A stretch of 64,000 nt of DNA from Terebella lapidaria. Its lineage: Eukaryota > Annelida > Polychaeta > Terebellida > Terebellidae. A program made the translations under genes and the position numbers. The stretch is taken from positions 434,001 through 498,000 of the forward strand of contig CASCJZ010000009.1 of assembly GCA_949152475.1 (NCBI GenBank). Direction: 5' to 3'. Under the pieces are notes generated by a model that searched no databases, had not been told where the DNA came from, and saw only the letters and a program-made list of their open reading frames with translations. Below are positions 36,204 to 49,908 of this stretch, one piece after another. How positions within the stretch are numbered: the stretch's first letter is position 1; the number at the start of each line of letters is the position of its first letter.

Positions 36204-37690
36204 TTGCCAAGTCCTAGCTCTTTGAGCGATTACTTCATTTGTTTGTTACTTGGCAAAATAAATTTTGCCAAGTATGTTGGTCAGTCATCTTGTTTGTTTG
36301 TTTGTTAGTTTGTTTGTTTGTTTGTTTGTTTGTATGTTTGTCTGTCCGCCTGTTATGACGAGAGCGGGCGCAATTCTTGCCGCATTTTCATGAAATTTTC
36401 ACACAATATGCGCAAGCAGCTTCCGCATAAGCCTTTCGTTTCTGAAGGTCAAAGGTCAAAAATTCACGCCAAGGTCATTGAAAAACAAAAAAATTAAAAA
36501 TCGTAATAACTCCAGTTATATTATATGTGGACTTTCGAGATTTCTTGCATCGATTACTATGGCCAATTCTGCATCTTTTGATGTATGGCCGACAGCTGTT
36601 GCATCAAAATTGACGATTTTGACTCCAGGTGAAAAAGACGGGGGTCAGGAGTTTCTGGATCAAAAGTTTCATGCATTGCTGTGCAGTCAATTTTTGTCGG
36701 GTTCTTATGAAATTTTGACAGCATATGCACACAGTATAACGGCACATTCCTGTTGTTTCTCAAGGTCAAAGGTCAAGAATTAACGCCAAGGTCATTGAAA
36801 AACCACAAAATTAAAAATCGTCATAACTCCACTTTCATTCCACCTGCACTTCCAAAAGTGTTCACGTCTTTTACTATGGCCAATTCTGCATCATTTGATG
36901 TATGACCGACAGCGGTTGAGTCAAAATTGAGGATTTAAACTCCAGGTGAAATAAATGGGGGTCAGGAATTTCGGATCCAAAGTTTAACACATTGCTGTGC
37001 GGTCGATTCTTGTGTGATTTTGACGAAATTCTCACATAATATGTGCACGGAATGTCCGCATAACCCTTTTGATTTGGAACATCATAGCTCTCAAACTGTT
37101 GTCACGGCAACAGAAAATCGTTACTGAAAAGCATTACATGAAAACGATAATAGCATTGCTATATGAAACACTCTGCTTCACATCGCCAGCCACGTTAGTG
37201 CTGAGCGTAGAGTGTAGGACTTTGAATCCACAAACCCGGGTTCAATACTATCTCAAAACTGTTTTTTTTTCTCCATTAAAAGATCATGTATTCAATTCCA
37301 AACAACGAAACAACACATTCGTAGTGTACAAAATCAGCAAATAAATGATCTTTATCGTTATTATGTCATCATACTTAATTATTTCTCACTATGAATTCCT
37401 TAAAGTCATTTAGCAGTGTCTCATTGGTTCCATTATGATCGTGTCCTTCATGCATCATAATGCATCTGTGTTAAGTCCATTCTGGCATGATTTGTATTCA
37501 CCGAGTGTCTCTATTCGTTTTGTTCACTTGTTGTCATTGTAATTTTTCATCTGTAACTTACAAGATCATGATCATGCTTTCAATTCTGAAGAATGTAGCA
37601 GCACAATTTAATATTATTACAGTATTATGATGCAAGGGTTTATAGACCAAAGCTGGTTTATAGACTTCTCTTCAAGTTCATAACTTTATT
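36204..37690 (+). repeat. U30, L unit of the 1,487-bp triplicate
   Basis: Palindrome 36248-36273, TTTG run interrupted by TTAG, gamma body 37194-37260, orphan tail. Differs from U31 by at least two single-base changes that I noticed (CCGCCTG against CCGTCTG near 36349; GCAAGGG against GCACGGG near 37633). Confidence 0.93.
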
Positions 37691-39177
37691 TTGCCAAGTC
37701 CTAGCTCTTTGAGCGATTACTTCATTTGTTTGTTACTTGGCAAAATAAATTTTGCCAAGTATGTTGGTCAGTCATCTTGTTTGTTTGTTTGTTAGTTTGT
37801 TTGTTTGTTTGTTTGTTTGTATGTTTGTCTGTCCGTCTGTTATGACGAGAGCGGGCGCAATTCTTGCCGCATTTTCATGAAATTTTCACACAATATGCGC
37901 AAGCAGCTTCCGCATAAGCCTTTCGTTTCTGAAGGTCAAAGGTCAAAAATTCACGCCAAGGTCATTGAAAAACAAAAAAATTAAAAATCGTAATAACTCC
38001 AGTTATATTATATGTGGACTTTCGAGATTTCTTGCATCGATTACTATGGCCAATTCTGCATCTTTTGATGTATGGCCGACAGCTGTTGCATCAAAATTGA
38101 CGATTTTGACTCCAGGTGAAAAAGACGGGGGTCAGGAGTTTCTGGATCAAAAGTTTCATGCATTGCTGTGCAGTCAATTTTTGTCGGGTTCTTATGAAAT
38201 TTTGACAGCATATGCACACAGTATAACGGCACATTCCTGTTGTTTCTCAAGGTCAAAGGTCAAGAATTAACGCCAAGGTCATTGAAAAACCACAAAATTA
38301 AAAATCGTCATAACTCCACTTTCATTCCACCTGCACTTCCAAAAGTGTTCACGTCTTTTACTATGGCCAATTCTGCATCATTTGATGTATGACCGACAGC
38401 GGTTGAGTCAAAATTGAGGATTTAAACTCCAGGTGAAATAAATGGGGGTCAGGAATTTCGGATCCAAAGTTTAACACATTGCTGTGCGGTCGATTCTTGT
38501 GTGATTTTGACGAAATTCTCACATAATATGTGCACGGAATGTCCGCATAACCCTTTTGATTTGGAACATCATAGCTCTCAAACTGTTGTCACGGCAACAG
38601 AAAATCGTTACTGAAAAGCATTACATGAAAACGATAATAGCATTGCTATATGAAACACTCTGCTTCACATCGCCAGCCACGTTAGTGCTGAGCGTAGAGT
38701 GTAGGACTTTGAATCCACAAACCCGGGTTCAATACTATCTCAAAACTGTTTTTTTTTCTCCATTAAAAGATCATGTATTCAATTCCAAACAACGAAACAA
38801 CACATTCGTAGTGTACAAAATCAGCAAATAAATGATCTTTATCGTTATTATGTCATCATACTTAATTATTTCTCACTATGAATTCCTTAAAGTCATTTAG
38901 CAGTGTCTCATTGGTTCCATTATGATCGTGTCCTTCATGCATCATAATGCATCTGTGTTAAGTCCATTCTGGCATGATTTGTATTCACCGAGTGTCTCTA
39001 TTCGTTTTGTTCACTTGTTGTCATTGTAATTTTTCATCTGTAACTTACAAGATCATGATCATGCTTTCAATTCTGAAGAATGTAGCAGCACAATTTAATA
39101 TTATTACAGTATTATGATGCACGGGTTTATAGACCAAAGCTGGTTTATAGACTTCTCTTCAAGTTCATAACTTTATT
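37691..39177 (+). repeat. U31, L unit of the 1,487-bp triplicate
   Basis: Palindrome 37735-37760, TTTG run interrupted by TTAG, gamma body 38681-38747, orphan tail. Length is exactly that of U30. Confidence 0.93.
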
Positions 39178-39772
39178 TTGCCAAGTCCTAGCTCTTTGAG
39201 CGATTACTTCATTACTTGGCAAAATAAATTTTGCCAAGTTTTGCCAAGTATGTTGGTCAGTCATCTTGTTTGTATGTTTGTCTGTCCGTCAGTTTGCACG
39301 ATAGCGGCCGCAATCCTGGTCTGAATGACATCAAATTTACACATAAGATGCGCATAAGACTCCATCATAAGCCTATTGAATTTGAAGATCATAGCTCAAA
39401 AACTGTTGTCTTGGCGACCAAAAAACTGTTACATTGCTTATATCTATGGAGGTTGGAAAACCATACAGGAATTGTTACATGGGATACACCTCCTCCAACT
39501 GCAAGCGACGTTAGTGCTGTGCATAGAGCGTATGACTCTCAATCCACAGACCCGGGTTCAAGTCTCTCTTGAAACTATTTTTTTTTATTTTTAACTTACA
39601 GAATCATGAGCTTGCATTTAATTATAAACAACATAACAACACAATTTAGTAAATGTACAATTTAGTTAACGACAAATAAATAATTGAAAAAAATATATTA
39701 CAGTATTATGGTGCAGGGGTTTATAGACCAAAGCTAGTTTATAGACTTCTCTTCAAGATCTTTAACTTTATT
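39178..39772 (+). repeat. U32, S unit (595 bp)
   Basis: Palindrome 39214-39239 followed by one more arm (TTTTGCCAAGT), then GTCAGTCATCTTG, GCGGCCGC, one subrepeat and delta body 39510-39576. Near-identical to U4 apart from the inserted palindrome. Confidence 0.9.
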
Positions 39773-41250
39773 TTGGCAAGTCCTAGCTCTTTGAGCGATT
39801 GCTTCATTACTTGGCAAAATAAATTTTGCCAAGTATGTTGGTCAGTCATCTTGTTTGTTTGTTTGTTTGTTTGTTTGTTTGTATGTTTGTCTGTCCGTCA
39901 GTTTGCACGATAGCGGGCGCAATTCTTGTCGCATTTTCATGAAATTTTCACACAATATGCGCAAAGAGCATCCTCATAAGCCTTTCGTTTCTGAAGGTCG
40001 AAGGTCAAAAATTGACGTCAAGGTCGTTCAAAAACGAAAAAATTAAAAATCGCAATAACTCCAGTTATATTTTATCTGGAGTTTCGAGATTTCTTGCATC
40101 GATTACTATGGCCAATTCTGCATCTTTTGATGTATGGCCGACAGCTGTTGAGTCAAAATTGACGATTTTGACTCCAGGTTAAAAAGACGGGGGTCAGGAG
40201 TTTCTGGATCAAAAGTTTCATGCATTGTTGTGCAGTCAATTCTTGTCGGATTCTTATGAAATTTTCACAGCACATGTACACAAGATGTCGGCATATTCCT
40301 GTTGTTTCTCAAGGTCAAAGGTCAAGAATTAACGCCAAGGTCATTGAAAAACCAAAAAATTAAAAACCGTCATAACTCAACTTTCATTCCACCTGCACTT
40401 CCAAGAGTGTTCACGTCTTTTATTATGGCCAATTCTGCATCATTTGATGTATGACCGACAGCGGTTGAATCAAAATTGACGATTTAAACTTCAGGTGAAA
40501 TACATGGGGGTCAGGAATTTCGGATCCAAAGTTTAACACATTGCTGTGCAGTCAATTCTTGTGTGATTTTGGCGAACTTCTCACAGAATATGTGCACGGA
40601 ATGTCTGCATAACCCTTTTGATTTGGAACATCATAGCTCTGAAACTGTTGTCACGGCAACAGAAAATCGTTACTGAAAAGCATTACATGAAAACGATAAT
40701 AGCATTGCTATAGGAAACACTTCCCTTCACATCGCCAGCCACGTTAGTGCTGAGCGTAGAGCGTAGGACTTTGAATCCACAGACCCGGGTTCAATACTAT
40801 CTCAAAACTATTTTTTTTTCTCCATTGAAAGATCATGTATTCAATTCCAAACAACGAAACAACACATTCGTAGTGTACAAAATCAGCAAATAAATATAGC
40901 ACGAGTAATCTTTATCGTTATTATGTCATCATACTCAATTATTTCTCACTATGAATTCCTTAAAGTCATTTAACAGTGTCTCATTGGTTCCATTATGATC
41001 GTGTCCTTCATGCATCATAATGCATCTGTGTTAAGTCCATTCTGGCATGATTTGTATTCACCGAGTGTCTCTATTCGTTTTGTTCACTTGTTGTCATTGT
41101 AATTTTTCATCTGTAACTTACAAGATCATGATCATGCTTTCAATTCTGAAGAATGTAGCAGCACAATTTAATATTATTACAGTATTATGATGCAAGGGTT
41201 TATAGACCAAAGCTGGTTTATAGACTTCTCTTCAAGTTCATTACTTTATT
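39773..41250 (+). repeat. U33, L unit (1,478 bp)
   Basis: Anchor variant TTTTGGCAAG, palindrome 39809-39834, three subrepeats, gamma body 40743-40809, orphan tail. Confidence 0.9.
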
Positions 41251-42319
41251 TTGCCAAGTCCTAGCTCTTTGAGCGATTGCTTCAGTTGTATGTTGCTCAG
41301 CGATCAAATATGTGTTCTGTCCGTCTGTTCGCACGATAGCGGGCGCAATCCTTGTCGGAATGACATGAAATTTTCAAAGAAGATGCGCATAAGACTCCTG
41401 CACAAGCCTATTGATTTTGAAGGTCATAGCTTAAAAACTGTTGTCTTGGCGACTGAAAAACCGTTACATAACTATAACTATGGAGGCTGGAAAACCATAA
41501 AGTAACTGTTACATGGAATACACTTCTTCACACTGTCGGCAACGTTGGTGCAGTGGATAGAGCGTAAGACTTTGAATCCAAAGACCCGTGTTCAACCCTC
41601 CCTCAAAACTCTAATCTCTTTTATCTCTAACTTAGTTTTTATACAGTCAGTTGCAGTGTTATTTCTAGTTTATAATGCACCTTTTACATTTGGAATAGAT
41701 TGAAAACTCGCCGAGATATCAAAGTAGAAAGAGCAGTGGGGTGAATCTGATTCTCAAACCGTTCACACGCCAATAAGCTGTAGAAACGATTACCCCCTGT
41801 GGACATGTCCCGTCCTAAATACACACGCTCGGTTGCATAGCAATACAGTATATCATATATGTATCCAGATGCAGATCTCAAACAACATTTCAGTGGTTTT
41901 CTAACTCAGTGATGTACAAGTGATATAACAAAGCCTAAAACTCTAGTCTAAATACAGTCTGTGTCAAGCCACAGGCTCCCTTATATTAGGACTGCTGGGG
42001 GTGACGAACCGGCAAAGGAACCGGCCCCATTCCCGGTTTTTAGCAGTACATACAATAAATACACCACTTCACACTGTCGGCAACTTTGGTGCTGTGCATA
42101 GAGCTCAGGACATTGAATCCACAGACCCGGGTTCAACTCTCTCTCAAAACTTGTTTTTTTCCCTCTAACTTACAGGATCATGTCTTTTATAGCATAACTG
42201 CACAATTACAACTTACTTAAAAGCAACTAGATAATTTCAAAAAAAGAACTATTCAAGTCTCTCTCAGAACGTTTTTTTAGCTAGTTTATAGACCTCTCTT
42301 CAAGATCATTAACTTTATT
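41251..42319 (+). repeat. U34, G unit (1,069 bp)
   Basis: Alpha body 41544-41610, D segment with two AACCGG copies (42007-42012 and 42019-42024) pairing with CCGGTT (42033-42038), beta body 42085-42151. Confidence 0.9.
42007..42041 (+). repeat. CCGG hairpin with T-run (representative)
   Basis: AACCGG at 42019-42024 can pair with CCGGTT at 42033-42038 across an 8-base loop, with a second AACCGG at 42007 as an alternative arm; TTTTT overlaps the end. This element precedes nearly every beta body. It looks like a conserved hairpin, but no function can be read from the sequence. Confidence 0.6.
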
Positions 42320-43854
42320 TTGCCAAGTCCTAGCTCTTTGAGCGATTGCTTCGGTTGTATGTTACTCAGCGATCAAATATGTGTTCTGTCTGTCTGTTTG
42401 CACGATAACGGGCGTAATCCTTGTCGGAATGACGTAAAATTTTCACAGAAGATGCACATAGGACTCCTGCATAAGCCTATTGATTTTCAAGGTCATAGCT
42501 CAAAAACTGTTGTCTTGGCGACTGAAAAACCGTTACATAGCTATAACTATGGAGGCTGGAAAACTATAAAATAACTGTTACATGAAATACACTGTTTCAT
42601 ACTGTCGGCAGCGTTGGTGCTGTGCATAGAGTGCAAGACTTTGAATCCACAGACCCGTGTTCAACCCTCCGTCAAAACTCTTTTATCTCCAACTCACTTT
42701 TCATGCAGCCAGCTTCAGTGTTATTTCTAGTTTATGGTGGACTTTTCACATTTGGAAACGATTACCCCCTGTGGACATGTCTCATCCTAAATATACACAC
42801 TCGGTTGCCTAGTAGTAGAGTATATCATATGTATCTAAATGCAAGTCTCAAACAACGTTTCTTTTGTTTTCTGACTCGGGGGTGTCCAACTGGTACAATA
42901 AAGTCTAACACTCATGTCTAAATACAGTCTGTGTCAAGCAGCAGGCTCCTGTATATCAAAAGTTTTGGGGGTGACAAACCGGCGCCATTCCCGGTTTTTA
43001 AAGCACCTGTTACAATACATACACCACTTCAAGCTGTAGGTCATGTTGGTGGTGTGCGTAGAGCGTAAGACTTTGAATCCACAGACCCGTGTTCGAGTCT
43101 CTCTTGAAACTATTTTTTTTTTATCGCTTGCTTTCACGATCATGTATTTAATTCCAAATAACAAAACAACGCATTCATAATGTAGGTATTCAGCAAATAA
43201 ATGCACCAGGAGTAATTTTCATAGTTTTCATGTCATCATACTTAACTATTTGTCGCTATAAATACCACTTAGCAGTGTCTCATTGGTTCCATCATGATCG
43301 TGTCTTTTATGCATCATAGCGCATCCGTGTTAGCTCCATTCTATCAATAATACATACATTATTATATCGTTCCATCTCGGTTGCGTAGTAATACAGTATA
43401 TCATAAAAGTATCCAAATGCAGATCTCAAACAACATTTCTTTTGTTTTCTGACTCAGAGGTGTACAAGTGATATAACGAAGCCTAAAACTCTTGTCTAAA
43501 TACAATCTGTGGAAAGCGACAGGCTCTTTTATATCAGAACTATCCTGGGTGACGAAACGGCGTAGAGATCAGCCCAATTCCCGGTTTTTAGCAGTAATTT
43601 GCCTTCAAGAACCTGTTACAATACAACACAACTTGATACTGTCGGCCACTTTGGTGCAGTGGGTAGAGCTCAGGACTCTGAATCCACCTACCTGGGTTCA
43701 AGTCTCTCTTGAAACTATTTTTATTTTTATTTTCAACTTACAGAATCATGATCATGAATTTAGATCTAAACAACATAACAACACAATTTAATAACTGTAT
43801 CAAGCTAGTGTAAAAGCTAGTGTATAGACTTCTTTTCCAGTTCATTACTTTATT
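42320..43854 (+). repeat. U35, G unit with three tRNA-like bodies (1,535 bp)
   Basis: Bodies at 42613-42679, 43045-43111 (epsilon) and 43650-43716 (beta). The first D segment is shortened near 42757 (TTTGGAAACGATTACC joins two parts that are 80-90 bp apart elsewhere). The second spacer has ATCGCTTGCTTTCACG and CACCAGGAGTAATTTTC. Confidence 0.9.
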
Positions 43855-45567
43855 TTGCCAAGTCCTAGCTCTCTGAGCGATTGCTTCATTTGTTTGTTTG
43901 TATGTTTGTCTGTCCGTCAGTTTGCACGATAGCGGGCGCAATTCTTGTCGGATTTTCATGAAATTTTGACACAACATGTGCAAGCATCTTCCACATAAGC
44001 CTTTCGTTTCTGAAGGTCAAAGGTCAAAAATTGACGTCAAGGTCGTTCAAAAACCAAAAAATTAAAAATCGTAATAACTCCAGTTAAATTTTATCTGGAG
44101 TTTCGAGATTTCTAGCATCGATTACTATGGCCAATTCTGCATCTTTTGATGTATAGCCGACAGCTGTTGAGTAAAAATTGACGATTTTGACTCCAGGTTA
44201 AAAAGACGGGGGTCAGGAATTTCTGGATCAAAACTTTCATGCATTGCTGTGCAGTCATTTCTTGCCGGATTCTCATGAAATTTTGAACGCTTATTCACAC
44301 AGGATGTCGGCATAATCCTGTTGTTTTTCAAGGTCAAAGGTCAAGAATTAACGCCAAGGTCATTGAAAAACAAAAAAAATATAAATCGTCATAACTCCAC
44401 TTTTATTCCACCTGCACTTTCAAAAGTGTTCAAGTCGTTTACTATGGCCAATTCTGCATATCTTGATGTATGTCCGACAGCGATTGAATCAAAATTGACG
44501 AATCAAGCTCCTGGTGAAATACATGGGGGTCAGGAATTTCGGATCCAAAGTTTAACACATTGCTGTGCAGTCAATTCTTGTGTGATTTTGACGAGATTCT
44601 CACAGAATATGTGCACAAAACATCTGCATAACCCTATTGATTTGGAACATCATAGCTCTAAAACTGTTGTCATGGTAACGGAAAAACCGTTACTTGACAA
44701 ATCACATGAAAACCGTGATAGCATTGCTATACGAAATACACCACCTCACATTGCCTGCGACGTTAGTGCTGTGCATAGAGCTTAGGACTTTAAATCCACA
44801 GACCCGTGTTCGAGTCTCTCTTGAAACTATTTTTTTTTTTATCGCTTGCTTACACGATCATGTATTTAATTCCAAATAACAAAACAACGCATTCATAATG
44901 TAGGTATCCAGCAAATAAATGCACCAGGAGTAATTTTCATAGTTTTCATGTCATCATACTTAACTATTTGTCGCTATAAATATCACTTAACAGTGTCTCA
45001 TTGGTTCCATCATGATCGTGTCTTTTATGCATCATAGCGCATCCGTGTTAGCTAGATTCTATCAATAATACATACATCATTATATCGTTCCATCTCGGTT
45101 GCGTAGTAATACAGTATATCATAAAAGTATCCAAATGCAGATCTCAAACAACATTTCTTTTGTTTTCTGACTCAGAGGTGTACAAGTGATATAACGAAGC
45201 CTAAAACTCTTGTCTAAATACAATCTGTGGCAAGCGACAGGCTCTTTTATATCAGAACTATCCTGGGTGACGAAACGGCGTAGAGATCAGCCCCATTCCC
45301 GGTTTTTAGCAGTAATTTGCCATAGAGGAACTGTCACAATACAACACAACTTGACGCTGTCGGCCACTTTGGTGCTGTGTGTAGAGCTCATTACTTTGTA
45401 TCCACAGACCCGGGTTCAAATCTCTCTTGAAATTATTTTTTTTTTTCAACTTACACAATCATGATCATGAATTTCGTTCTAAACAACATAACAACACAAT
45501 TTAATAACTGTATCAAGCTAGTCTAAAAGCTAGTGTATAGACTTCTTTTCCAGTTCATTACTTTATT
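43855..45567 (+). repeat. U36, XL unit (1,713 bp)
   Basis: TTTGTATG stub, three subrepeats more diverged than usual (TGGTAAC X-box variant 44666-44679), body 44762-44828 of epsilon type, spacer as in U35, beta body 45368-45434 (TTACTTTGTATCC). Confidence 0.9.
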
Positions 45568-46138
45568 TTGCCAAGTCCTAGCTCTCTGAGCGATTGCTTC
45601 ATTACTTGGCAAAATACATTTTTGCCAAGTATGTTGGTCAGTCAGCTTGTTTGTTTGTCTGTCCGTCAGTTTGCACGATAGCGGCCGCAATCCTCGTCTG
45701 AATGACATCAAATTTACACAGAAGATGCGCATAACACTCCTTTATAGGCCTATTGAATTTGAAGATCATAGCTCAAAAACTGTTGTCTTGGCGACCAAAA
45801 AACGGTTACATTGCTAAAACCTATGGAGATTGGAAAGCCATACAAGAGTTGTTACGTCGATGACACCTCCTCCAACTGCCAGCCACGTTAGTGCTGAGCA
45901 TAGAGCGTACAACTCTCAATCCACAGACCCGGGTTCAAGTCTCTCTTGAAACTATTTTTTTTTTTATTTTTAGCTTACAGAATCATGATCATGCATTTAA
46001 TCATAAACAAAATAACAACACAATTTAGTAAACGTACAATTTAAATAATTGAAAAAAAATATATAACAGTACTATGGTGCAGGGGATTATAGACCAAAGC
46101 TAGTTTATAGACTTCTCTTCAAGATCATTAACTTTATT
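45568..46138 (+). repeat. U37, S unit (571 bp)
   Basis: Variant palindrome 45604-45630, delta body 45887-45953. Same variety as U12 and U46; lost AGTTAACGATAA near 46040 relative to U12. Confidence 0.9.
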
Positions 46139-47608
46139 TTGCCAAGTCCTAGCTCTTTGAGCGATTGCTTCATTACTTGGCAAAATAAATTTTGCCAAGT
46201 ATGTTGGTCAGTCATCTTGTTTGTTTGTTTGTTTGTTTGTATGTTTGTCTGTCCGTCCGTTCGCACGATAGCGGGCGCAATTCTTGTCGGATCTTCATGA
46301 AATTTTGACACAACATGTGCAAGGATCTTCCTCATAAGCCTTTCGTTTCTGAAGGTCAAAGGTCAAAAATTGACGTCAAGGTCGTTCAAAAACCAAAAAA
46401 TTTAAAATCGCAATAACTCCAATTATATTTTTTTTGGAGTTTCGCGCTTTCTTGCATCGATTACTATGGCCAATTCTGCATCTTTTGATGTATGGCCGAC
46501 AGCTGTTGCATCAAAATTGACGATTTTGACTCCAGGTTAAAAAGACGGGGGTCAGGAGTTTCTGGATCAAAAGTTTCATGCATTGCTGTGCCGTCAATTC
46601 TTGTCGGATTCTTATGAAATTTTCACAGCGTATGCACACCAGATGTCGGCATATTCCTGTTGTTTCTCAAGGTCAAATGTCAAGAATTAACGCCAAGGTC
46701 ATTGAAAAACAAAAAAAATAAAAATGGCCATAACTCCACTTTCATTCCACCTGCACTTCCAAAAGTGTTCACGTCTTTTATTATGGTCAATTCTGCATCA
46801 TTTGGTGTATGACCGACAGCAGTTGAATCAAAATTGACAATTTAAACTCCAGGTGAAATACATGGGGGTCAGGAAGTTCGGATCCATAGTTTAACACATT
46901 GCTGTGCAGTCGATTCTTGTGTGATTTTGACGAAATTCTCACAGAATATGTGCACGGAATGTCCGCATAACCCTTTTGATTTGGAACATCATAGCTCTGA
47001 AACTGTTGTCACGGCAACAGAAAATCGTTACTGAAAAGCATTACATGAAAACGATAATAGCATTGCTATATGAAACACTCCACTTCACATCGCCAGCCAC
47101 GTTAGTGCTGAGCGTAGAGCGTAGGACTTTGAATCCACAGACCCGGGTTCAATACTATCTCAAAACTATTTTTTTTTCTCCATTAAATGATCATGTATTC
47201 AATTCCAAACAACGAAACAACACATTCGTAGTGTACAAAATCAGCAAATAAATGTAGCACGAGTAATCTTTATCGTTATTATGTCATCATACTTAATCAT
47301 TTCTCACTATGAATTACTTAAAGTCATTTAACAGTGTCTCATTGGTTCCATTATGATCGTGTCCTTCGTGGATCATAATGCATCTGTGTTAAGTCCATTC
47401 ATTCATGATTTGTATTCACCAAGTGTCTCTATTCGTTTTGTTCACTTGTTGTCATTGTAATTTTTCATCTGTAACTTACAAGATCATGATCATGCTTTCA
47501 ATTCTGAAGAATGTAGCAGCACAATTTAATATTATTACAGTATTATGATGCAAGGGTTTATAGACCAAAGCTGGTTTATAGACTTCTCTTCAAGTTCATT
47601 ACTTTATT
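46139..47608 (+). repeat. U38, L unit (1,470 bp)
   Basis: Palindrome 46175-46200, TTTG run, three subrepeats close to U8, gamma body 47101-47167, orphan tail. Confidence 0.9.
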
Positions 47609-49240
47609 TTGCCAAGTCCTAGCTCTTTGAGCGATTGCTTCAGTTGTATGTTGCTCAGCGATCGAATATGTGTTCTGTCCGTCTGTTTGCACGATAGCGG
47701 GCGCCATCCTTGTCTGAATGACATGAAATTTTCAAAGAAGATGCGCATAAGACTCCTGCACAAGCCTATTGATTTTGAAGGTCATAGCTTAAAAACTGTT
47801 GTCTTGGCGACTGAAAAACAGTTACATAACTATAACTATGGAGGCTGGAAAACCATAAAGTAACTGTTACATGGAATACACTTCTTCACACTGTCGGCAA
47901 CGTTGGTGCAGTGGATAGAGCGTAAGACTTTGAATCCAAAGACCCGTGTTCAACCCTCCCTCAAAACTCTAATCTCTTTTACCTCTAACTTACTTTTTAT
48001 ACAGTCAGTTGCAGTGATATTTCTGGTTTATAATGCACCTTTTACATTTGGAATAGATTGAAAACTCGCCGAGATATCAAAGTAGAAAGAGCAGTGGGGT
48101 GAATCTGATTCTCAATCCGTTCACACGCCAATAAGCTGTAGAAATGATTACCCCCTGTGGACATGTCTCATCCTAAATATACACACTCGGTTGCCTAGTA
48201 GTAGAGTATATCATATGTATCTAAATGCAAGTCTCAAACAACGTTTCTTTTGTTTTCTGACTCGGGGGTGTCCAACTGGTACAATAAAGTCTAACACTCA
48301 TGTCTAAATACAGTCTGTGTCAAGCAGCAGGCTCCTGTATATCAAAAGTTTTGGGGGTGACAAACCGGCGCCATTCCCGGTTTTTAAAGCACCTGTTACA
48401 ATACATACACCACTTCAAGCTGTAGGTCATGTTGGTGGTGTGCGTAGAGCGTAAGACTCTGAATCCACAGACCCGTGTTTGAGTCTCTCTTGAAACTATT
48501 TTTTTTTTATCGCTTGCTTACACGATCATGTATTTAATTCCAAATAACAAAACAACGCATTCATAATGTAGGTATTCAGCAAATAAATGCACCAGGAGTA
48601 ATTTTCATAGTTTTCATGTCATCATACTTAACTATTTGTCGCTATCAATACCACTTAACAGTGTCTCATTGGTTCCATCATGATCGTGTCTTTTATGCAT
48701 CATAGCGCATCCGTGTTAGCTCCATTCTATCAATAATACATACATCATTATATCATTCCATCTCGGTTGCGTAGTAATACAGTATATCATAAAAGTATCC
48801 AAATGCAGATCTCAAACAACATTTCTTTTGTTTTCTGACTCAGAGGTGTACAAGTGATATAACGAAGCCTAAAACTCTTGTCTAAATACAATCTGTGGCA
48901 AGCGACAGGCTCCCTTATATTAGGACTGCTGGGGGTGACGAACTGGCAAAGGAACCGGCCCCATTCCCGGTTTTTAGCAGTAATTTGCCATAGAGGAACT
49001 GTCACATTACAACACAACTTGAAGCTGTCGGCCACTTTGGTGCTGTGCGTAGAGCTCAGGACTTTGAATCCACAGACCCGGGTTCAAATCTCTCTTGAAA
49101 TTATTTTTATTTTTACTTTCAACTTACACAATCATGATCATGAATTTCGTTCTAAACAACATAACAACACAATTTACTAACTGTATCAAGCTAGTGTAAA
49201 AGCTGGTGTATAGACTTCTTTTCCAGTTCATTACTTTATT
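47609..49240 (+). repeat. U39, mosaic G unit with three tRNA-like bodies (1,632 bp)
   Basis: Alpha body 47902-47968 and an ordinary D segment to about 48167, where the sequence switches to the variety of U35 (CTCATCCTAAATATACACAC). Epsilon body 48431-48497 and beta body 49036-49102 follow. The switch lies inside the homologous GTGGACATGTC block. Confidence 0.9.
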
Positions 49241-49533
49241 TTGCCAAGTCCTAGCTCTCTGAGCGATTGCTTCAGTTGTATGTTGCTCAGCGATCAAATA
49301 TGTGTTCTGTCCGTCTGTTCGCACGACAGCGGGCGCAATCCTTGTCGGAATGACATGAAATTTTCAAAGAAGATGCGCATAAGACTCCTGCACAAGCCTA
49401 TTGATTTTGAAGGTCATAGCTTAGAAACTGTTGTCTTGGCGACTGAAAAACCGTTACATAACTATAACTATGGAGGCTGGAAAACCGTAAAGTAACTGTT
49501 ACATGGAATACACTTCTTCACACTGTCGGCAAC

Positions 49534-49579
49534 GTTGGTGCAGTGGATAGAGCGTAAGACTTTGAATCCAAAGACCCGT
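49534..49579 (+). repeat. tRNA-like half: box A only
   Basis: GTTGGTGCAGTGG through GACCCGT, then directly CTAATCTCTTTT. About 21 bp (GTTCAACCCTCCCTC and the AAAACT flank) are missing relative to other alpha bodies. Confidence 0.9.
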
Positions 49580-49908
49580 CTAATCTCTTTTATCTCTAAC
49601 TTAGTTTTTATACAGTCAGTTGCAGTGTTATTTCTAGTTTATAATGCACCTTTTACATTTGGAATAGATTGAAAACTCGCCGAGATATCAAAGTAGGAAG
49701 AGCAGTGGGGTGAATCTGATTCTCAATCCGTTCACACGCCAATAAGCTGTAGAAACGATTACCCCCTGTGGACATGTCCCGTCCTAAATACACACGCTCG
49801 GTTGCATAGCAATACAGTATATCATATTATGTATCCAGATGCAGATCTCAAACAACATTTCAGTGGTTTTCTAACTCAGTGATGTACAAGTGATATGACA
49901 AAGCCTAA

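Noticed and set aside
37069-37344. 91-codon frame crossing subrepeat 3 and the gamma tRNA-like body
   Set aside because: Begins at TTG and reads straight through box A, box B and the T-run, giving a poly-Phe tract; a by-product of the repeat.
41251-41505. 84-codon frame (starts MPSPSSLSDCF) recurring in most G units
   Set aside because: It opens at TTG of the anchor, not ATG; it is repeated because the units are repeated, differs between copies by many amino-acid-changing substitutions and is cut short in U3, U17 and U43. A dN/dS test across units would settle it; a ratio well below 1 would reopen the case.
44321-44785. Longest frame seen, 154 codons
   Set aside because: TTG start inside a subrepeat, unique to the diverged U36 unit, overlaps the tRNA-like body and has no recognisable domain.
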